Origin: Paractinoplanes tereljensis
GTDB taxonomy: Bacteria; Actinomycetota; Actinomycetes; Mycobacteriales; Micromonosporaceae
NCBI RefSeq assembly: GCF_016862435.1
Contig: NZ_BOMY01000055.1
Span: 1-64,000, forward strand
Reading direction: 5' to 3'
DNA length: 64,000 bases
Below, in pieces: positions 51,603-59,360 of the stretch. The notes under the pieces were generated by a model that saw only the letters and a list, made by a program, of their open reading frames with translations, ran no database searches and was not told the DNA's origin. Every line of letters begins with the position of its first letter. Position 1 is the first letter of the stretch. The translations under genes were made by a program, and so were the position numbers.

Positions 51603-51604
51603 GA
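51521..51604 (+). CDS. Candidate 27-codon linker ORF between kinase and regulator
   Basis: ATG 51521 overlaps the kinase stop (ATGA) and its own stop at 51602 overlaps the regulator ATG (ATGA). It encodes MRFVHDGQHE... ending REQTS. Coupling at both ends would let ribosomes pass through the inverted repeat and open it. It could also be a by-product of the palindrome. Confidence 0.4.
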   Translation: MRFVHDGQHEAAVSPSLQLEEGREQTS

Positions 51605-52239
51605 TCAAGGTTCTCATCGCTGACGACCAGGCGATGGTCCGTACCGGCTTCGGCATGATCATTGGGGCGCAGCCGGACATGGAGGTCGTCGGCGAGGCCG
51701 CCGACGGCGTCGAGGCGGTGGCGCTGGCTCGCCGGCTGCGGCCGGACGTGGCGCTGTTCGACATCCGGATGCCGAAGATGGACGGCCTGGAGGCGCTGCG
51801 GCTGCTGGCCGGCCCGGGCGTGGCCGATCCGATCAAGGTGGTCGTGGTGACCACCTTCGACCTGGACGAGTATGTGCATCAGGCGCTGCGCAACGGCGCG
51901 GCCGGTTTTCTGCTCAAGGACTCCGGCCCGGCCCTGCTGGTCGAGGCGGTCCGGGCGGCCGACTCGGGTGACGCCCTGATCAGCCCGTCGATCACGGTCC
52001 GGCTGCTGGAGCACCTGTCCCCGCCGGCGCCGAAGAGCGACGACGGCGGGTTGTCCCCGCGGGAACTGGACGTGGTGAAGCTGGCCGCGAAGGGCCTGAC
52101 CAACGCGGAGATCGCCGGTGAGCTGTTCATCTCGATCGGCACCGTCAAGACCCACCTGGGCAGCGTGCAGACCAAGCTCGGGGCCCGCAACCGGGTGGAG
52201 ATCGCCGCGTGGGCCTGGGAACGCCGGCTGATCAGTTGA
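51601..52239 (+). CDS. NarL/LuxR-type response regulator
   Basis: 212 residues. Receiver with D54 (VALFDIRMPKMDG) and Lys in FLLKDSG; C-terminal LuxR helix-turn-helix (LSPRELDVVKLAAKGLTNAE, ISIGTVKTHLGSV). ATG 51601 has no SD at normal distance. Partner of the upstream kinase; probable targets are the divergent ABC operon and itself. Its 3' end overlaps the convergent deacetylase gene by 8 bp. Confidence 0.93.
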   Translation: MIKVLIADDQAMVRTGFGMIIGAQPDMEVVGEAADGVEAVALARRLRPDVALFDIRMPKMDGLEALRLLAGPGVADPIKVVVVTTFDLDEYVHQALRNGAAGFLLKDSGPALLVEAVRAADSGDALISPSITVRLLEHLSPPAPKSDDGGLSPRELDVVKLAAKGLTNAEIAGELFISIGTVKTHLGSVQTKLGARNRVEIAAWAWERRLIS

Positions 52240-54313
52240 CCCGCTGGCCCAGCAGGGCTTCGAGGCCGCCGGTGCGGCGCAGTTTCTGCCAGCCGAGCCG
52301 GATGCCACCGAGCGCGGCCAGGGTCGACTGGATCAGCACCAGATACATCACCTGGCGGTAGACGAACTGCTGCAACGGCAGCCGCCACAGTGGTTTCAGC
52401 GACTCCTTGTCCAGCCGGAACGCGTAGATCGTGCTGAGCGCCTGCACGGCCAGCATGCCCAGCCACGCGGCCAGGGTTTCCAGGGGGTTGAGGAAGAACA
52501 GGCCGTAGATCAGGAACACGTCGATCAGCGGGGACAGCAGCGGCAGCAGGGTCTGGAAGATGGCCAGGTTGAGCAGGCCGCGGCGGCCGAACGTGCCCTT
52601 CTCGACCAGGGCCCGGCGGTGCTTCCACATCGCCTGCATGGTGCCGTAACTCCACCGGTAGCGCTGCCGCCAGAGCTGGGACATCGTGGTCGGGGCCTCG
52701 GTCCAGGCCCGGGCGTGCTCCTCGTAGACGACCCGCCACCCGGTCCGGATGATCGCGATGGTGAGGTCGGTGTCCTCGGCCAGGGTGTCGTCGCTGAGCC
52801 CGCCGACCTGCCGCAGCGCGGCCTGCCGGAACGCGCCGATCGCCCCGGGCACGGTGGCCATGCACTGGGCCACGTCGTAGGCGCGCCGGTCGATGGAGAA
52901 GCCGACCACGTACTCGATGTGCTGCCAGAGCGCGACCATGCCCTGCCGGTTGGCCACCTTCGCGTTGCCGGCGACCGCGCCGACCCGCGGGTCGGCGAAG
53001 GGCTGCACCAGCCGCCGCACGGTGTCCGGCTCGAAGACCGTGTCACCGTCCATCATGATCACGACCTCGGTGTCGGCGTTGGCGATGCCGGTGTTGAGGG
53101 CGGCCGGTTTGCCGCTGTTGGGCTGCCAGATGACGGTGACGTTGGCGAGCTTCAGCGACTCGGCGATCTCGGCCGTCCCGTCGGTGGACCCGTCGTCGAC
53201 CACCACGATCCGGATCGGATAGGTGCTGGCGGCCAGGGATCTCAGCGTGTCGGCGATGCACTCCTTCTCGTTGTAGGCGGGCACCACCACGGTCACCGGT
53301 TTGGTGTACGGGGTGGCCGGCGGCTTCCGGCGGGCGTGCCGGCGGCCGAGCACCAGGATGATCACCAGCCGGGCGACGGTGAGGATGCCGACCACCAGAA
53401 GCAGCGCGGCGAACCAGCCGGTCACGTGCCGGGCCACCCGCACCGCACCGACCAGGCCGAGGCCGAGCGCGCGTTCCTTGCCGGTGGCGGCCGGGTTGAC
53501 CGTGGTCATCCCGGTCAGCTTGGCCACCGTGGTGAAGGTGTATCCCTCCTGCTGCAACTCCGGGATCACGGTGGCGAGCGCCTCGGCGGTCTTCGACCGG
53601 TCGCCGCCGCCGTCGTGGAACAGCACGATCGCCCCGGCGTCGTCCTCGGGCAGCACTGCCTTGGTGATGTCGGCGATGGTGGCACCGGACTCCCAGTCCC
53701 GGCTGTCCAGGTCGTTGACCACGGTCAGGTAGCCCCGGCCGCCCATGTCCGACATGACGGCCCAGTTGCTGTTGTCCAGGGCCTGGACCGTCGACGAGTA
53801 CGGCGGCCGGAAGATCACGCTGGACACTCCGGCCGCGCCGGCCAGGGCGAACTGGGTCTCCTGCATCTCCACCTCGCGCCGCCACTCGTTCTTGGTGGAC
53901 AGGTCGGGATGGGTGAACGTGTGGATGCCGATCTCGTGGCCGGCGTCGCGCACCTGGCGAACGAGATCCGGGTGCTGGCTGATCTCGGAACCGATCATGA
54001 AGAAGGTGGCCGGCACGTCGTACTCGGCCAGGACCTTCAGAATTTCCGGGGTGTACTTCGGGTCGGGCCCGTCGTCGAAGGTCAGCACGATCTGCTTGTC
54101 CGGCACGGTCACCGTGGTGGTGGTCTTGCCGTCGGTCTGGATGACCGGGCCGCCCTTGAGCGCGGCCGACGGCACCTGGTCGGTGTCGGCGGTCGAGGCC
54201 ACCGCGCCGTCCTGGGTGAATTCGCCCAGGACAATGCCGTTCACCACCAGGATGCTGGCGAACAGGGTGACGACCACGGCGAGTACGACCCACCTCGCCC
54301 GAATTGCTGGCAC
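52232..54313 (-). CDS. Fused polysaccharide deacetylase and processive family 2 glycosyltransferase
   Basis: 693 residues, GTG start with SD aaagggga. TM1 (VVLAVVVTLFASILVV), then an extracytoplasmic NodB deacetylase with TFDDGPDP, the metal pair in IHTFTHPDLS, and RPPYSS; TM2 about 300-320; cytoplasmic GT2 with VVVPAYNEKE, MMDGDTVFEPD, EDTD and QRYRW, the signature of processive enzymes such as chitin, hyaluronan and poly-GlcNAc synthases; C-terminal membrane helices. It should extend a beta-linked polymer and de-N-acetylate it outside. This fusion merges what IcaA and IcaB, or PgaC and PgaB, do separately. Confidence 0.9.
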   Translation of the reverse strand: MPAIRARWVVLAVVVTLFASILVVNGIVLGEFTQDGAVASTADTDQVPSAALKGGPVIQTDGKTTTTVTVPDKQIVLTFDDGPDPKYTPEILKVLAEYDVPATFFMIGSEISQHPDLVRQVRDAGHEIGIHTFTHPDLSTKNEWRREVEMQETQFALAGAAGVSSVIFRPPYSSTVQALDNSNWAVMSDMGGRGYLTVVNDLDSRDWESGATIADITKAVLPEDDAGAIVLFHDGGGDRSKTAEALATVIPELQQEGYTFTTVAKLTGMTTVNPAATGKERALGLGLVGAVRVARHVTGWFAALLLVVGILTVARLVIILVLGRRHARRKPPATPYTKPVTVVVPAYNEKECIADTLRSLAASTYPIRIVVVDDGSTDGTAEIAESLKLANVTVIWQPNSGKPAALNTGIANADTEVVIMMDGDTVFEPDTVRRLVQPFADPRVGAVAGNAKVANRQGMVALWQHIEYVVGFSIDRRAYDVAQCMATVPGAIGAFRQAALRQVGGLSDDTLAEDTDLTIAIIRTGWRVVYEEHARAWTEAPTTMSQLWRQRYRWSYGTMQAMWKHRRALVEKGTFGRRGLLNLAIFQTLLPLLSPLIDVFLIYGLFFLNPLETLAAWLGMLAVQALSTIYAFRLDKESLKPLWRLPLQQFVYRQVMYLVLIQSTLAALGGIRLGWQKLRRTGGLEALLGQRVN

Positions 54314-54374
54314 GAAATTTCCCCTTTAATCGCGTTCTTATCTCGCACATAGGGAGCAAGGGGATAGTGCGGAG

Positions 54375-55406
54375 ATGCATCTCCGCCGTCTCTCCCTCGC
54401 CGCTCTTCTTCTCGCCGGCGGCTGCTCGTCCTCGGCCGCACCGTCCTTCGTGGCGGGCACCTCCCCCTCGGCCGCCCCTTCGGTGTCGTCATCCCCGTCG
54501 GCCTCGGCATCGGCATCGGCGTCGGCCTCCGCGACCAGCACCGCCGCCGTGGCCGCGACTCCCCCGGTCGCGCCCTACGTCGACGTGGTCAGCGGGACCG
54601 CCGACATCGCCGCGATCCAGAAGGCCACCGGGCAGGGCGACTTCGCGGTGGCGTTCGTCGTCGCCGACAAGGCCGGCACCTGCACGCCGACCTGGGACGG
54701 GACGTTGGCCATCGGCAACGCCGCGGTCCGGGCGCGGCTGGCGAAGATCGACGGCGACGTCATCGTCGCCACCGGCGGGGCGACCGGCACCTACCTGGAG
54801 AGCGTGTGCTCGGCGGCGGGGCTGGCCACGGCGTACGGCAAAGCCCTTGATGTGGCCGATAGCAACCATCTCGACGTCGACATCGAAAGACCGGTCGACA
54901 ACGCCGTCGTCTCGGCGGCGCTGGCCAAGCTGCAGAAGTCGCGGCGCACCGCGATCACGCTGACCCTGCCGGTCGGCGACGGGACGGCCGGGCTGACGTC
55001 GGCGGGGATCGCGCTGCTGCGCAGCGTGGCCAAGGCCGGGGTCACGGTCACGGTGAACGCGATGACGATGAACTTCGCCGCGGACGGCGACTGGGGTACG
55101 GCGATGGCGGCGGCCACCGAGGCGGTGCACGACGACCTGGCGAGCGTCTGGACCGGCAAGAGCGACAAGCAGCTGTACGCGATGCTGGGCGTGACGCCGA
55201 TGATCGGGGTCAACGACACCGGCCCGGTGACTACGCTCTCTGACGCCCGTACCCTGCTGGGCTTTGCCACTTCCAAAGGTCTTGGTTTTGTCCGGTTCTG
55301 GTCGGTCAACCGGGACAACGGCGACTGCGACGACGGCACCCTGAGTGCCACCTGCAGCGGGGTTGACCAGTCCGATTACGCGTTCACGAAGCTGTTCGCC
55401 GGTTGA
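54375..55406 (+). CDS. GH18 chitinase-like lipoprotein
   Basis: 343 residues. Signal peptide ending LLLAGGCSSS, a probable lipobox; Ser/Ala-rich linker (about 20-65); then a TIM-barrel-like domain. NHLDVDIERP fits the end of the GH18 DxxDxDxE motif, including the catalytic Glu, and FVRFWSVNRDNG resembles the terminal Trp strand. Many such actinobacterial proteins bind or cleave chitin or poly-GlcNAc. Divergent from the deacetylase-synthase across 61 bp, so probably co-regulated. Confidence 0.8.
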   Translation: MHLRRLSLAALLLAGGCSSSAAPSFVAGTSPSAAPSVSSSPSASASASASASATSTAAVAATPPVAPYVDVVSGTADIAAIQKATGQGDFAVAFVVADKAGTCTPTWDGTLAIGNAAVRARLAKIDGDVIVATGGATGTYLESVCSAAGLATAYGKALDVADSNHLDVDIERPVDNAVVSAALAKLQKSRRTAITLTLPVGDGTAGLTSAGIALLRSVAKAGVTVTVNAMTMNFAADGDWGTAMAAATEAVHDDLASVWTGKSDKQLYAMLGVTPMIGVNDTGPVTTLSDARTLLGFATSKGLGFVRFWSVNRDNGDCDDGTLSATCSGVDQSDYAFTKLFAG

Positions 55407-55414
55407 CACCCGGC

Positions 55415-55639
55415 TCAGCCGCCCGCCTTTGCCGTCGAGGTCGGGGTGACCGTGCCCTTCGTGGTCAGGCCGGTCTGCGGGGCCTGCAGCACGCTCACCC
55501 CGACCACGCCGATGTAGAGCGCCGCGGCGGCCGCGACGACCAGGCCGGCGACGGTGAGCATCCGCTTGCGGCGTCCCGAGGAATCGACGAAGACCTTCTG
55601 GTCAGTGGATTCATTTAGCCGGGTCGAGGCGTAGAGCAT
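55415..55639 (-). CDS. Small single-pass membrane protein
   Basis: 74 residues with a good SD (aaggggaa) 7-8 nt before ATG 55639. A basic cytoplasmic half (SSGRRKR) precedes one membrane helix (MLTVAGLVVAAAAALYIGVV) and a short Thr/Pro-rich outer tail. No known family. It ends 8 bp from the stop of the GH18-like gene. Confidence 0.75.
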   Translation of the reverse strand: MLYASTRLNESTDQKVFVDSSGRRKRMLTVAGLVVAAAAALYIGVVGVSVLQAPQTGLTTKGTVTPTSTAKAGG

Positions 55640-55749
55640 GCTGACTTCCCCTTTGGTGGTAGCTGCCCAGGACGCTAGGGAGCCAACCTAGGGGGAAGTT
55701 ATGCCGCTTCTCAGCGCATTCTGTGGGTCACCTTTCGCGCTTGAGGTAT

Positions 55750-56268
55750 TTATCCGGAAATAGCGATCCAATACCGCTGTTTACCTTCCCGAACGTCCTC
55801 GAGAACGCCACCGGCCTTCAGGATCGTCCGGGCCGAACCGGTGTTGCCGACGTCGCAGGTGATCAGCACCCGGTCGAGCCCCAGCTTGCGGGCTTCGTCA
55901 AGAATCTCGGCGAGTGCCCAGCTGGCCAGCCCGCGTCGGCGCGCCGACGGCCGCACCCCGTAGCCGATGTGCCCGCCGATGGTGAACAGCATCTCGTTGA
56001 GCTCGTGACGCAGCGCGATCGCGCCCAGCACCCGGCCGTCCTCGACGATCCACCGATAGGTGCAGTGCACCCAGTTGGGCGCGGGCGGAACGGTCACGTC
56101 CTCCTCCGCCCGCAGGCGCGCCACCCAGGTGGCGAAGCCCTCGGCGGAGTCGTATTCGTCCCCCGACCGGAAGCCGGCACCGTCCTGGTGCACGCCGCGG
56201 CCCCACTCGTCGCGTGACTCCAGCCAGGCCCGGTGCAGCCGGGTGGTCGGCGCGATCAGCTCGGTCAT
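55750..56268 (-). CDS. GNAT family N-acetyltransferase
   Basis: 172 residues from ATG 56268, overlapping the stop of the upstream gene by ATGA. Acetyl-CoA site visible as IGYGVRPSARRRGLASWAL, with GNTGSARTILKAGG downstream. The N-terminus (TRLHRAWLESRDEWG) resembles GNATs annotated as acting on small molecules; substrate unknown. Confidence 0.88.
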   Translation of the reverse strand: MTELIAPTTRLHRAWLESRDEWGRGVHQDGAGFRSGDEYDSAEGFATWVARLRAEEDVTVPPAPNWVHCTYRWIVEDGRVLGAIALRHELNEMLFTIGGHIGYGVRPSARRRGLASWALAEILDEARKLGLDRVLITCDVGNTGSARTILKAGGVLEDVREGKQRYWIAISG

Positions 56269-56768
56269 CCGGCCACCACCCGCTTGACGAACCCACGCAC
56301 CCCGGTCATCGCCCGGTCCACCCGCTCGTCGAGGGTCAGCGTCTCCTCCGGCCGCACCAGGCGACCCCGCGGCTGCCGCTTGCCGCGCAGGTAGAGCGAG
56401 CAGGCCAGGTCGGAACACAGATAGAGGCCGACCGAATTGCCCTGGCGCCCGGCCGCGCCGGCCAGGGGTGCCACGAAGAGCGTGACGCCGCCGGCCGAGT
56501 GCCCGGTGAAGCAGACCTGGCACATGCTGGAGCGCACCACCGTCGTCCGCCGGGTCTCCGGCCGGCGCAGCAGCACCCCGACCGGCCCGGAGTCCATCGG
56601 CACCACGAGCAGCGCCCGCTGCGGCGCCCCCGGGTCGGCCCAGCCGAAGAAGTCGAGGTCGCGCCAGGCGGTGGTCGCCAGGTCGAGCGGCATCTTGATC
56701 CGGCCGGCCTCGCCCTTACTGCAGTTGACGAACGAGCCGCGAAGCTCCGGCTCGGTGAGTGGTTCCAT
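56265..56768 (-). CDS. FBP-domain (FusB-like, EF-G binding) zinc protein
   Basis: 167 residues from ATG 56768; a GTG at 56789 would add 7. It starts MEPLTEPELRGSFVNCSKGE and has a treble-clef zinc site from two cysteine pairs, CQVC (near SSMCQVCFTG) and the CSDLAC segment. Homologs bind elongation factor G and can lower fusidic acid sensitivity. Forms an operon with the acetyltransferase. Confidence 0.82.
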   Translation of the reverse strand: MEPLTEPELRGSFVNCSKGEAGRIKMPLDLATTAWRDLDFFGWADPGAPQRALLVVPMDSGPVGVLLRRPETRRTTVVRSSMCQVCFTGHSAGGVTLFVAPLAGAAGRQGNSVGLYLCSDLACSLYLRGKRQPRGRLVRPEETLTLDERVDRAMTGVRGFVKRVVAG

Positions 56769-56848
56769 CGCGCGAACGTATCCGATCACTCCGGGGCCGG
56801 GCAGCCGATTAATGACGCATCGAGAAACTTCGTTAAGTTCTATTTACT

Positions 56849-56864
56849 GTTAACAATCTTTAAC
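56849..56864. promoter_or_regulatory. AT-rich inverted repeat in the AA10 promoter region
   Basis: GTTAA-caatct-TTAAC in an AT-rich stretch (56830-56870) between the divergent FBP and AA10 genes. Candidate operator for the AA10 gene. Confidence 0.4.
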
Positions 56865-56928
56865 TTATGTTCGACGAACCACGCCGTCCCCCTTCATGAA
56901 GAGCCCACGACCCCGAAGGAGTCCCTTC

Positions 56929-57672
56929 ATGAGACGTAGGTTCGCACTGCCCGCCCTGACCATCGCCGCGACCGCCGCATCGCTGCTGGTAGCCGTGGCC
57001 CCCGCCGCGGCCCACGGCTACATCTCATCCCCGCCCAGCCGCCAGGCCAACTGCGCCAGCGGCGCGGTAGCCAACTGCGGCGACATCGTCTACGAGCCGC
57101 AGAGCGTCGAGGCCCCCAAGGGTTCGACCCAGTGCAACGGCGGCGGCAGCCGCTTCGCGGTCCTGAACGACACCTCGAAGGCCTGGCCGGCCGCCGCAGC
57201 CGGCCAGACGGTGACGTTCAACTGGGTGCTCACCGCCCGCCACTCGACAAGCACGTGGGAGTACTTCATCGGCGGCACCCTGCTGGCCAGCTTCAACGAC
57301 GGCGGCGCCCAGCCCGGGGCCACCAAGAGCCACACGGTGAGCATGAAGGGCTTCACCGGCCGCCAGACGGTGCTGGCCCGCTGGAACGTAGCCGACACCA
57401 ACAACGCCTTCTACTCCTGCGTAGACCTCAACATCGGCGGCGGCAGCACAACAACGCCCACCACGCCGCCGACCACCGCACCCACCACAGCCCCGCCCAC
57501 TACCGCTCCGACCACCGCTCCCCCGGCTTCCGGCACGTGGAAGGCCGGCACGACCTACCAGGTAGGCAGCGTGGTCACCTACAACGGCATCTCCTACCGC
57601 TGCCGCCAGGCGCACACCGCGATAGCCGGCTGGGAACCGCCGAACGTCCCCGCCCTGTGGCAAGCCGTCTGA
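56929..57672 (+). CDS. AA10 lytic polysaccharide monooxygenase with CBM5/12-like domain
   Basis: 247 residues from ATG 56929, 8 nt after gaaggag. Signal peptide ends at APAAA, leaving H29 as the mature N-terminus (HGYISSPPSR), which with H105 (LTARHSTSTWEYF) makes the copper histidine brace. A Thr/Pro linker (about 178-200) connects to a C-terminal chitin-binding module (GTWKAGTTYQVGSVVTYNG, PPNVPALWQAV). Oxidatively cleaves chitin or cellulose outside the cell; the CBM favours chitin. Confidence 0.95.
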   Translation: MRRRFALPALTIAATAASLLVAVAPAAAHGYISSPPSRQANCASGAVANCGDIVYEPQSVEAPKGSTQCNGGGSRFAVLNDTSKAWPAAAAGQTVTFNWVLTARHSTSTWEYFIGGTLLASFNDGGAQPGATKSHTVSMKGFTGRQTVLARWNVADTNNAFYSCVDLNIGGGSTTTPTTPPTTAPTTAPPTTAPTTAPPASGTWKAGTTYQVGSVVTYNGISYRCRQAHTAIAGWEPPNVPALWQAV

Positions 57673-58199
57673 TCCGGTTAGCGCTGCTGTTGACGCTGGT
57701 CGCCGGTTGCTCCGCAGAGCAGCCGGCGGCCACGCCCGCCTTCAACAGCGCCGACGTGATGTTCCTGCAGATGGCCCTGGAGCAGATAGCCGAGGGCGAC
57801 CAGGTAGCGGCCCTGACCGAGGCCCGAGCGACCGACCCCGCACTGCGCGAGATATCCACCGAGCTGCGAACCCAGTGGCACGAGGAGGACGGCACGTTCC
57901 GCCGCTGGTTGCTGGGCTGGCAACAGCCGCTGACCGCCCCGGACTCGGCCGACGCTCACGAGGGCCACGGCGCCCTGCACATGCTGCGCCCCACAGACGT
58001 AACAGAGCTAAAAACAGCAAACCCCTTCGACCGTACGGCGATAAGCCTGCTCCTGGGCCACCTGGGCAATTGCGTAGAGACGTCGAGAATGGAACAGACG
58101 GCCGGCGCCTACCCACCCACCCGAGCCCTGGCCACCACCTTGACCACCCGCCGCCAGTCCCAGATCCAGCGCCTCCTGAAGCTGGCCGCCGCCAGTTAG
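57657..58199 (+). CDS. DUF305-like lipoprotein lacking the histidine pairs
   Basis: 180 residues from GTG 57657, inside the 3' end of the AA10 gene (16-bp overlap). Lipobox LVAGC is clear. The rest has the helical layout of DUF305 proteins, but the usual metal-binding MIxHH pairs are absent (MALEQIAEGDQ and LLLGHLGN stand there). The first codons include a TTA leucine codon (SRLIRLAL). No SD is visible, so translation probably depends on the AA10 gene. Function unknown. Confidence 0.65.
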   Translation: MASRLIRLALLLTLVAGCSAEQPAATPAFNSADVMFLQMALEQIAEGDQVAALTEARATDPALREISTELRTQWHEEDGTFRRWLLGWQQPLTAPDSADAHEGHGALHMLRPTDVTELKTANPFDRTAISLLLGHLGNCVETSRMEQTAGAYPPTRALATTLTTRRQSQIQRLLKLAAAS

Positions 58200-58290
58200 C
58201 GGTCGGCCGGCCTACGAGGGCGTCGACGGGCAGACCCGCGAGTAACTTAGCCCTTTCGCCGTACGGGCATTGATCGATATCTTTCCGGCC

Positions 58291-59301
58291 ATGAAGCGTG
58301 CCGTCGCCGTCCTCGGCGCAACCGCCCTCGCCGCCGCCCTTGTCGCGATCCCGTCTGCCGCGTTTGCGGCCGACGCCTCCTACCGGACCCTGAGCACCGC
58401 CGGCAACCCGGACTGGATGCGCAGCCTGTCCGATTCCCGCAGCCTGGCCAGCCTGTCCATCCCGGGCACGCACGAGACCATCTCGATCCACGGCGGGGCC
58501 TGGACGCAGACGCAGGAGGACTTCGGCGACTCCGGCGCGACGCTGACCGCGCAGCTCAACGCGGGCATTCGGATGATCGACATCCGGGCCCGGGTCAACA
58601 CCGGGAACACCTTCACGATCCACCACGGGGCGACCTACCAGAACGCCAACTTCGACGACGTGCTGAACAAGCTCGGCGACTTTCTGACGGCGCATCCGGG
58701 CGAGACCGTGGTCGTACGCCTCAAGCAGGAGTGCACCGGCGAGATCGGTTCGTGTACGGACGTGACCGGTCAGTCCAGCTTTATTGACATTTTTGACGCG
58801 TACGTCGCCAAACGCCCGAACCTCTGGTGGTCCCCCAGCGTGAGCCGATCGTCGGCCGCGGCCATGCCGGCGCTCGGCGCCGTGCGGGGCAAGGTCGTGC
58901 TCGCCGTGCTGAACGGCGCGCGTGGCGGACGGTACTCGAATTACGGTCTCGCTCAGTTCGACGGCTGGAACGACGGCAACTCCACGTACGTGCAGGACAA
59001 CTACACCGTGTCCAGCGTCGGGGCGATCGCCACCAAGCGTGACCAGGTGCGCCGCTTCCTCGACGCGACGAGCGCGGGCGACCCCAGCAAGATGTACGTG
59101 AACTTCGGCAGCGGCTCCAGCGTCTTCGCCCAGCCCCAGCAGGTGGCCGGCGGCGCGCTCGGGGTACAGGGCGTCGACCCGTTCCTGCTGATCTACCTGA
59201 ACGAGGGGCCCGAGGTGCACACCCCGGTGGTCCGCACCGGCGTGCTGATGCTCGACTTCCCGGGCGGCGGCCTGATCAACAAAATCATCTCGTTCAACTG
59301 A
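58291..59301 (+). CDS. Secreted PI-PLC-like phosphodiesterase
   Basis: 336 residues from ATG 58291; TTG 58270 is possible. Signal peptide to AFAAD. PLC X-domain features are LASLSIPGTHETIS and FTIHHGATYQN with the two catalytic histidines, and GETVVVRLKQE. Bacterial relatives cleave phosphatidylinositol or its glycans by forming a cyclic phosphate. Substrate not proven. Confidence 0.9.
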   Translation: MKRAVAVLGATALAAALVAIPSAAFAADASYRTLSTAGNPDWMRSLSDSRSLASLSIPGTHETISIHGGAWTQTQEDFGDSGATLTAQLNAGIRMIDIRARVNTGNTFTIHHGATYQNANFDDVLNKLGDFLTAHPGETVVVRLKQECTGEIGSCTDVTGQSSFIDIFDAYVAKRPNLWWSPSVSRSSAAAMPALGAVRGKVVLAVLNGARGGRYSNYGLAQFDGWNDGNSTYVQDNYTVSSVGAIATKRDQVRRFLDATSAGDPSKMYVNFGSGSSVFAQPQQVAGGALGVQGVDPFLLIYLNEGPEVHTPVVRTGVLMLDFPGGGLINKIISFN

Positions 59302-59327
59302 GGACGGTGTTTAGCTGAAGACCCAGG

Positions 59328-59352
59328 CCGGGCGGTCGATAAGGCCGCCCGG
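59328..59352 (+). terminator. Hairpin between PLC and diguanylate cyclase genes
   Basis: 8-bp stem CCGGGCGG (59328-59335) / CCGCCCGG (59345-59352), 9-nt loop, 26 bp after the PLC stop and 8 bp before the next ATG. Because it is so close to that start it may also affect translation of the cyclase. Confidence 0.55.
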
Positions 59353-59360
59353 GAGGGCCG

